Assembly (NCBI GenBank): GCA_949710005.1
Contig: OX453276.1
Coordinates: forward strand, 17,125,449 to 17,189,448
From: Ricordea florida
Taxonomy: Eukaryota; Cnidaria; Anthozoa; Corallimorpharia; Ricordeidae
DNA length: 64,000 nucleotides
Direction: 5' to 3'
Program-made: the position numbers and the translations under genes
Shown: in pieces, positions 57,869 to 64,000 of the stretch
How the letters are laid out: the number at the start of each line of letters is the position of its first letter
Numbering within the stretch: position 1 is the stretch's first letter
The notes under the pieces: model-generated
Seen by the model: the letters and a program-made list of their open reading frames with translations, nothing else
Database searches by the model: none
Told to the model about the DNA's origin: nothing

Positions 57869-59000
57869 ATGGCAGACGAAGAGGAGTTTTTTCCATCATC
57901 GCTTTGCAATTGCTTGCAAAAGTCCTGCAGCCGATTTACACTGCCCTTGCAGTAACTGCAAAGGAAAAGCAATTAATCCAAGAACCCGTTTGAATCATAT
58001 TTGCTTGCAAAAAGAGATAATGAAGTTTTCTGCGCCAGAATGGCCATGTAGTGCACGCACACAAGAAGAGGGCTATAGATATGGATGAAGATGTTGAAAT
58101 GAACTGCAAAGGTAAGTTTTTCTTAGTAGCACAAAATGTATTATCTGGTTCATCCAATGAAGAAATGAAGGAATCATGACATGTTTTTTTTTTTCAACCT
58201 TATATCAACTTATAGTCTGTCTCTTGGATTGTCTGTTTAGCAGATGAAAAAAGACATTTTCCTCTTGAAAGTAATTTAAACAGTGGTGAGATGGAGAGTA
58301 GCGATGGTGACGAAGATGGTTTGGAAGTATCAAGATCAAGATGTACATCTGAGAATATGGAATTCCTGAATGCTGCTCTGCCTGTTACAGAAGAATGCAG
58401 TGAATGTTTACTTGTTGTTCAGGATGACCCAACTAGAGACCAGATAAAGATGCTTCTGTTCATGCAATATTTCATTCCCTTGGTTGCATTGATAAGATGG
58501 GTGGCTCACTTATTAACTTTGATGACCTATTGACAATGGCCATGGTGCTTTATTGTAAAGTAGCTCAACTTGATCCAGATGATCAAGAAGTTGTTAGACA
58601 GTGGCCTAAAGGCTGGAGCAATGCAAAGGAAGTTCTTGCTGATGTTGGCTACACTGAAGCAAGAGAATACTTTATTTGTTTGAATGATACTCATCCCTGT
58701 CACTGGGATATCTTAGAAAGCAGTGATGCTGAGTGTCGGCACTGTGGTGAAAAAGGAACAATTCCTTACTATTATTTGGGTCTGGAAAGAAAGGTGAGAC
58801 TTTGGATCTCTGATTGGTCTGTGTAAGCGAATGACTGCACATTGGAGAGTAAAAGAGCACTGGGTCACGAGATATGAGGGATGGCATATCAAAATGAACT
58901 GTGGGATGGTGACAGGTTTTGTGCCATTTCATGGTTTCATGACCCAGAATCCTGCTGGTGTTAAAATAATTTTTCTCAAAGCATATCCTTCGAACGTGTT
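57869..59000 (+). pseudogene. CACTA/EnSpm-like transposase remnant
   Basis: ATG at 57869 (MADEEEFFPSSLCN). After a frameshift near 57900, ADLHCPCSNCKGK and RTRLNHICLQ form the N-terminal C.C..C...H finger common in CACTA-like transposases. The donor AAAG|GTAAGT (about 58112) and acceptor TTTAG|CAGATG (about 58242) join in phase. The acidic middle (58291-58500) shifts frame into NFDDLLTMAMVLYCKVAQLD, then HPCHWDILESSDAECRHCGE, TIPYYYLGLERKV and, after a stop near 58826, KRMTAHWRVKEHWVT. The C..CG....PY.Y..L...L....W....M..HW order fits the region before the Transposase_21 DDE core, which is absent. At least three lesions. Confidence 0.62.
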
Positions 59001-59967
59001 CTTCCACAGTTTTGTAACCAACAACATGAGCTATTGCCATATTTCAAATTGCACCTGTATGTATGAACATTGATTTTCATTACCCCCACTCTGTCACTGA
59101 GAATGCAGAGTTCAATGGGATGTCTTAGAAGGGAAGACAAGGCAACATCAAAAATTATCCTGCATCTTAAGCAGCAGGGATGGTATTTGATACACTTTTT
59201 AAACTGAGACCAAGATGTGTTTACTGTCATGGTTTTCACAAAAACAGGAAGAAAACCAGTACTATTAAAAAATAATCTTCTAGCAGTTTGCCTGGTCTCT
59301 AAGCAGCTAACCTGTAATAACCACTGATGGGAAATGAGGACACAAATTCTATATAATAATAACCATTTTATTTAGCAAATAACAAGTGTTTTATTTTCTA
59401 AACAGAAAAACTGCTAACAACTTTACTTGTAAGCCACTCTAAATTTTAAGAACAGAAAGGCTAAATATGTACAAAACTGGGTTGATGTGTGAACTGGAAT
59501 TGACAAAAGCTAGAACTCAAACACTTATGTCAACAACTTAAACTTTGACAATTAAAAACATTGCCTGGGATCTTAACATAATGTTCAGTGCATGCTACTT
59601 TCCTTAGCCTGAAATCTCAGCATTTTCAAATTTTTCTTGCACAAAGTCACCTCCTCCCAAGACCCCCGAGATCTCTTATGGTCTACCCTGAAATCAGAAC
59701 TTCATACCTTAAATACAATAGACTAACACAACATTCTGCCCAGCTTGAAAACATGGCTGACACAGACCTCTGGTTCTGAGGCTGCCATAAAAATACAACA
59801 GTACTTAGTTGAGAACACAAAAAAATGGAGATTCTAGGTCATTTCAGACACCAATTTTGTGCATTCCAATTAAATAACCTGTTATTTACAGGGCATGATT
59901 CAACCCTTGGACAGTTAGTTTGTAACAGAAAAACATTGATCAAAACTGTCGGCCAATAGAGTTTCTT
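59001..59967. other. Non-coding stretch, 3' flank of the HECT gene
   Basis: No coding region is supported. Part may be the 3' UTR of the minus-strand HECT remnant. Confidence 0.45.
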
Positions 59968-60777
59968 TCATATAATATCCATTTCCCAGTTGTCCCAATT
60001 AAGAATGTTTGTGAATTCTTGCCATAATTCCACAAAGTTAGCATATGTGGATGGAATTTCCAGAAGGGGTCCACAAGTGTGGGGGATGGGTCTTGCACTC
60101 AATCCCTCGCACTTAATGAAAGTAACTTCTATCTGCTTGTCAATCATAATATCCATAGCTTTTGTAAATTGCAAAAACTGTAGGAGTTTTCACATCTCCA
60201 GACCTCTTACAAATCACTGCAAAAATGTAAATGCATCTCTCTCTCCGTCACTTTTTGGATTTGAGGTGAGACAAGATAGCACCTTTTTCATTGTAGGTTT
60301 AAGACTATCATAGAAGCCCTCAACGGCTGAAAAAGTTTGGAACTGGGGATACTGCTTCAACTGCTGTACAAAAGATTGCAAATATGAAATCATGAGATGT
60401 GGTTTCTGAACTAGTTCCTGCTTGGAAATTTCAAGAATGACTTGGCTAAGGTTTTCATTGGTAACCACCCTTCTACACTTGAATCTTTCAAGAAAATCAG
60501 TAAATTCATCTTCATCATCTGAAAGCTGATTCTTGCTAATGATATCTACAATGAACTCTTCCTCTACTGGGGATAGGTATTTTGTAAGTGAATCAACAAA
60601 CATGGAATCTGGAACTTGGTTGCCAAAGAGGCAGTAGCATAAAAAAGCCTTTGACAAAAAGGTGGAATAGGAGGCAGACACAAACCCTTTAACTAACATT
60701 CTCCCCACAACCTCCCACTCCTCAACAAAGTGGTCATGTCTAACAAAGGGAACCCTTTCTCTGTCTCCTATAGTCAT
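59968..60777 (-). pseudogene. HECT ubiquitin-ligase domain (G2E3-like), copy 3, two in-frame TGA codons
   Basis: One frame runs from 60777 to the stop at 59968, 270 codons, broken only by TGA at 60216-60214 and TGA at 60192-60190, 24 bases apart. Landmarks: FVRHDHFVEEWEVVGRMLV, VEEEFIVDIISKNQLSDDED, EISKQELVQKPHLM, TSNPKSDGERDAFTFLQ, then past the stops KLLQFLQFTKAMDI and ARPIPHTCGPLLEIP, ending NWDNWEMDII. HTCG contains the likely catalytic cysteine (codon 60075-60073) of the HECT C-lobe that accepts ubiquitin from E2. UBZ and N-lobe exons would lie at higher coordinates but are replaced by a LINE, so the 5' part is lost or distant. Confidence 0.72.
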
Positions 60778-60813
60778 GGAGATAGAAAATTCACTCCAGA
60801 ATAAAGTGTATAC

Positions 60814-60815
<2 letters not shown>

Positions 60816-60844
<29 letters not shown>

Positions 60845-60855
60845 CATACATACAT
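60816..60855. repeat. CATA microsatellite tail of LINE
   Basis: Ten CATA units at the 3' end of the minus-strand LINE. Confidence 0.92.
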
Positions 60856-61048
60856 GAACTTTATTTCAACTCGAATTTGAGAGTAGCTATAAAAACTAAT
60901 GTCTCCGAGTAAAATAATAAATTTAAAATACAATAAAATACAAATTTATCATTAAAATATTAAAAGCATGCCTATAAAATAGTAAAATTGATAATATGGA
61001 AAGAATACAATATAAAAATTAGGAATTTATAATAAGTTATATTTAATA

Positions 61049-64000
61049 TTAAAATTGATAAAAATTTCGAATATTCCTCTTAAATTCGTCAAAATCCTTG
61101 CAAGTTCTCAAGGCATCAGGAAGAGCATTCCAAAGTTTTGCACAATGATACCTTAACGAGTTTAGACCAAATGTTGTTGTTCTTGCCTTTGGAAGTGACA
61201 GAATGTAATTGCCACGTAGGTTGTAGTTTACAGCGCGTAGAGTAAACATGTCTCTCATATAATTTGGATAATCAGTTACAAACAAGCTCTTGTATAATAC
61301 AATCAGCATACTTTGAAGTCGTTTATTATGTAATGAAGTGAGGTTAACCTTTTCGAGTAACTGGCTGTAAGAGGAACTGTAATCTTTAAGAATAAACCTA
61401 AGTATACGTTTATTCAAGGTGTCCAACTTGTCAGTGTTACGTGCCCCACAAAAGTGCCAAACTGTAGAGCAGTAATGAAAGTGTGGTACGATGAAAGCCA
61501 TGTACAGCTTGAACATAGTTTCACGTGAAATCAGTTTGTGTAGTCTTAACATAACATTTAATTGATTATTTATTTTTTTGCAGATGGTAGATATATAATT
61601 ATCGAAGCAAAGTTTGTTGTCTATGTTCATACCAAATATGTCTATCGAAGGCTTGACAGCAAAAGAAAATGTGTAATCGGTAGTGCCCAGGACCATAGCC
61701 TGATGCTTGGCTTCGCTGACAATCATACCGTTATCGCGATACCAGTGATTAGCGACTAGAACATCCTGCGTAATACGTTCCTCCAAGTGTACCGGATCTA
61801 CATCAGAGTCGTAGATTTGCTGATCGTCTGCATAAATATTTAGCTTGGTATGTGTCACATGATAAAAAAGATCGTTTATAAAAATATTGAACAACATAGG
61901 TCCTAAGACGCTTCCCTGTGGTACTCCCCTACTGACTCGTTTTCAGGTAGAGTGAGTATCCCCGATCTTGACTCTTTGAGATCTGTCACTCAAATAATCT
62001 CTGAGTAAGGCACAACTGTCTTCACCTACTCTGTACGCTTTGAGTTTGGCTAGAAGGAGTGAGTGTGGAATGACGTCAAACGCTTTTGATAAGTCCATGG
62101 ACATAACAGCCACCAATTCTCCTTTGTCGCACATTGACCTCCAATCCTCAGTCATCCTTAATACGGACGCCTCGCAGCTGTAATATTTTCTGTATGCAGA
62201 TGTGAAGTCCGACAGGATATCCCGATAGAAATCACAAAGCTGTTATGACAGAAGTCTTTCGTAGATATTGTTCAGAGCGGGTAGGACAGTGACAGGCCTG
62301 TAGTTGTGCTTGTTTAATTCCTCTCCTTTTTGAGCAGTGGTGTTACCTGCCCCATTTTCCAACGAGCTGGATAACGATGTTGATCGATGGAACTATTGGT
62401 TATTTTGGCTAGAGGCCCTGCTATCACAGTTGCAGATTCTTTAATGAGCCTAGGCGGAATCATGTCATGTCCACACGACTTGCGAACATTAATACCCAAG
62501 AGGAGCTGTTCTATTTGTACTTGGTTTGTGTATTGAAAGTTGAAACACACTGGCGCACTCCGTTTGTCACTTCGCTCGTGAATGGCCTTGATGCTTGAGT
62601 AATTGGCAAAGTCCTCTCCATAATCAACTTCATTTATCTCGGCAACACCATCAACAATATGCACGAAGTGATCGTTGAACAATTCTGAAATCTCTTTCTT
62701 GTCACTAACAACAGCATCGTAAATGATATTGTTTGCTTGCTTTATTTTCTTGGAGTGTATAAACGGGCGGTATGTGTCCCAAAAGTCACGCGGATTGTCG
62801 GGTTCCATTGTTTTCTTTAAGAAATGTTCTTTAATTGCCTTGCATCTAAGAGATGTAAACTTGTTGCGTTGCATTTTATAATTCGCATAATTTTCATCAT
62901 TGCGATCATTTGTAAATTTTTTCCACAGTCTGTTGCGATGTTGAATAGCTTTACGCCATTGTTCTGTTGTGTAAGGTATCTGATTGCCTCTTACATGCAC
63001 CTGTTTAAGAGGGGCGTGTTTGTTAAGAATGTCAAGGTACAATGATTCAAAAGCGTGAATTTTGTCATCCACATCGTCAAATAAATCTATTATATGGAAA
63101 GGAGCTGAATGCAAATCTCGCAGGAACTGCTCTTGGCTGAAGTTTTTTATACTCCGGAAACAGATTTGACGTGAACGCGATTGTGGGGCTGAAGCCCGCA
63201 AAACCGTGTATACCAGAGAATGATCGGTAATGTGTGTGTCTACTTCTCCAGATGTCAGAATCCTTCTCTTGTTATTTGTAAGGATTAAATCAAGAAGCGT
63301 TGCTGATGTTTTGGCCTTTCGTGAAGCCAACTTGATAACATTATGTAGATTAAAGATGTCTAATAAATATAAGAGATCTCGACCGTCATACAGTCGCATT
63401 TCGGATTTTATAAGGTCAGAATTAAAGTCTCCAGCCAAAATAACATCGCTCGTCAGTGCAGTTGCTTCCTCAAACAGCGCAGAAAGTTCATACTTCCATT
63501 GTAGTTTCGGTACAGAGGGCGGCCGGTAAATAGCAACAACAGTAATCCAAGTCTTCGCTAATTTAACTTTAAGGACCAGTGATTCAGTCCTGAGGTTAGA
63601 CCTGACACTAGATGAGAGTCCTTTGAACTGTTTGACTTCAGTGAAGCAAATGTTACTTTTGACATAAATCATTAGCCCACCTCCATAAGCGTTTCTATCT
63701 CTTCAACATAGACGATACCCCTCAACAAGAAATTGGCTGCTCGGAAATGTTGCATCTAACTTAGTTTCTGTAATGGCCAGAATATCAAATCGGCCGGAAA
63801 GCAACCAGCTTTTAATATCATGGAATTTAAATCCTCCAATACCATTAGCATTTATGTGACCGATCTTAAAGTTGGAACGACGACTTTCAGTAATCTTGTC
63901 AAAGTCGGCCCATATTTCGTTCTTGGCTTCCACATCACTTTGGCCATGATTTTCATCTTCACTGGAATCCTCCGGAAGACTGTCACTGAGTGGAGGTAAG
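61049..64000 (-). pseudogene. LINE ORF2 (EN-RT), broken, 5' end outside window
   Basis: The frame is open to the window edge (acidic leader before VEAKNEIWADFD). EN: IGHINANGIGGF, ITETKLDATF, then after a frameshift GGLMIYVKSN, VAIYRPPSVPK, LAGDFNSDLIK, TLLDLILTNN and THITDHSLV. RT: GHDMIPPRLIKES, a broken finger region (62315-62160), MDLSKAFDVIPHSLLLAKL, TGA at 61943, GVPQGSVLGPMLFNIF and catalytic YADDQQIYD (about 61830). The C-terminal domain includes LWNALPDALRTC and ends at 61049. Confidence 0.9.

Larger units (their letters stand above)
60816..64000 (-). mobile_element. Two-ORF LINE, ORF2 part, running off the window
   Basis: Minus-strand EN-RT ORF followed by an A/T-rich 3' UTR (61048-60856) and the CATA tail. 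ORF1 would lie beyond 64000. ORF2 is broken by frameshifts near 63670, 62315 and 62160 and by a TGA at 61943-61945. Confidence 0.9.

Noticed and set aside
60190..60216. In-frame TGA codons as selenocysteine sites
   Set aside because: HECT domains are not selenoproteins; two TGA codons 24 bases apart with no visible SECIS-like element fit nonsense decay better.
1..64000. tRNA or rRNA genes
   Set aside because: None recognised by eye; a covariance-model search would be needed to exclude tRNA-derived SINEs.

Overview
The window is eukaryotic. It has spliced genes with GT-AG introns, long A/T-rich non-coding stretches, simple repeats, and a dense, nested and mostly decayed load of transposable elements. 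The set of families (UBZ/HECT ligases resembling G2E3, P2X7-type intracellular domains, THAP proteins, Mutator-like, CACTA-like and Harbinger elements, Penelope-like and BEL/Pao retroelements, several two-ORF LINEs) suggests an invertebrate metazoan, most likely a cnidarian such as a stony coral. That assignment is inference from family composition; no rRNA or barcode gene is present to settle it. No CRISPR, operon or other prokaryotic feature was found.

Layout: 0.8-4.5 kb holds a broken plus-strand LINE. 5.0-9.1 kb holds a minus-strand Ty3/gypsy retrotransposon with one 160-bp LTR. 9.4-15.0 kb is a mosaic of two decayed UBZ/HECT ligase copies, a Mutator-like transposase remnant with its core deleted, an antisense coiled-coil ORF and a LINE fragment. 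15.3-20.3 kb is a divergent pair: a small, apparently intact two-exon HIRAN-like gene on minus, and a large decayed multi-domain gene of an unnamed family on plus. 20.87-23.76 kb is a terminal-inverted-repeat (TIR) DNA transposon with a nested LINE tail. 24.3-27.8 kb is a BEL/Pao element. 28.4-32.7 kb is a giant inverted repeat (arms about 1.2-1.3 kb) with an intact RPA-like single-stranded-DNA-binding ORF in its loop. 35.2-38.4 kb is a Penelope-like element split by a Helitron remnant. 38.5-44.76 kb is a near-complete LINE split by a 2-kb element with 57-bp coding repeats. 44.8-46.7 kb is a host-like gene with a SAM-like domain. 47.0-49.25 kb is a decayed transposase-like gene, and 49.63-50.84 kb is a TA-flanked TIR element.

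The best candidate for an undescribed system lies at 51.77-55.77 kb. It is a 4.0-kb unit with about 100-bp imperfect TIRs flanked by TTAA. It carries two convergent spliced genes, a P2X7-type cysteine-rich domain protein and a THAP-domain protein. I read it as an internally deleted Kolobok-like transposon whose cargo includes the P2X7-type gene. A Harbinger element encoding a MADF domain has inserted exactly into its right-hand TTAA. Beyond it lie a perfect 34-bp hairpin, a CACTA-like remnant, a HECT ligase 3' part interrupted by two in-frame TGA codons, and a minus-strand LINE running off the window end.

Most protein-coding material is mobile-element derived. The apparently intact reading frames are the HIRAN-like gene, the RPA-like ORF, one LINE ORF1, the P2X7-type gene, the exons of the THAP gene and the SAM-like gene.
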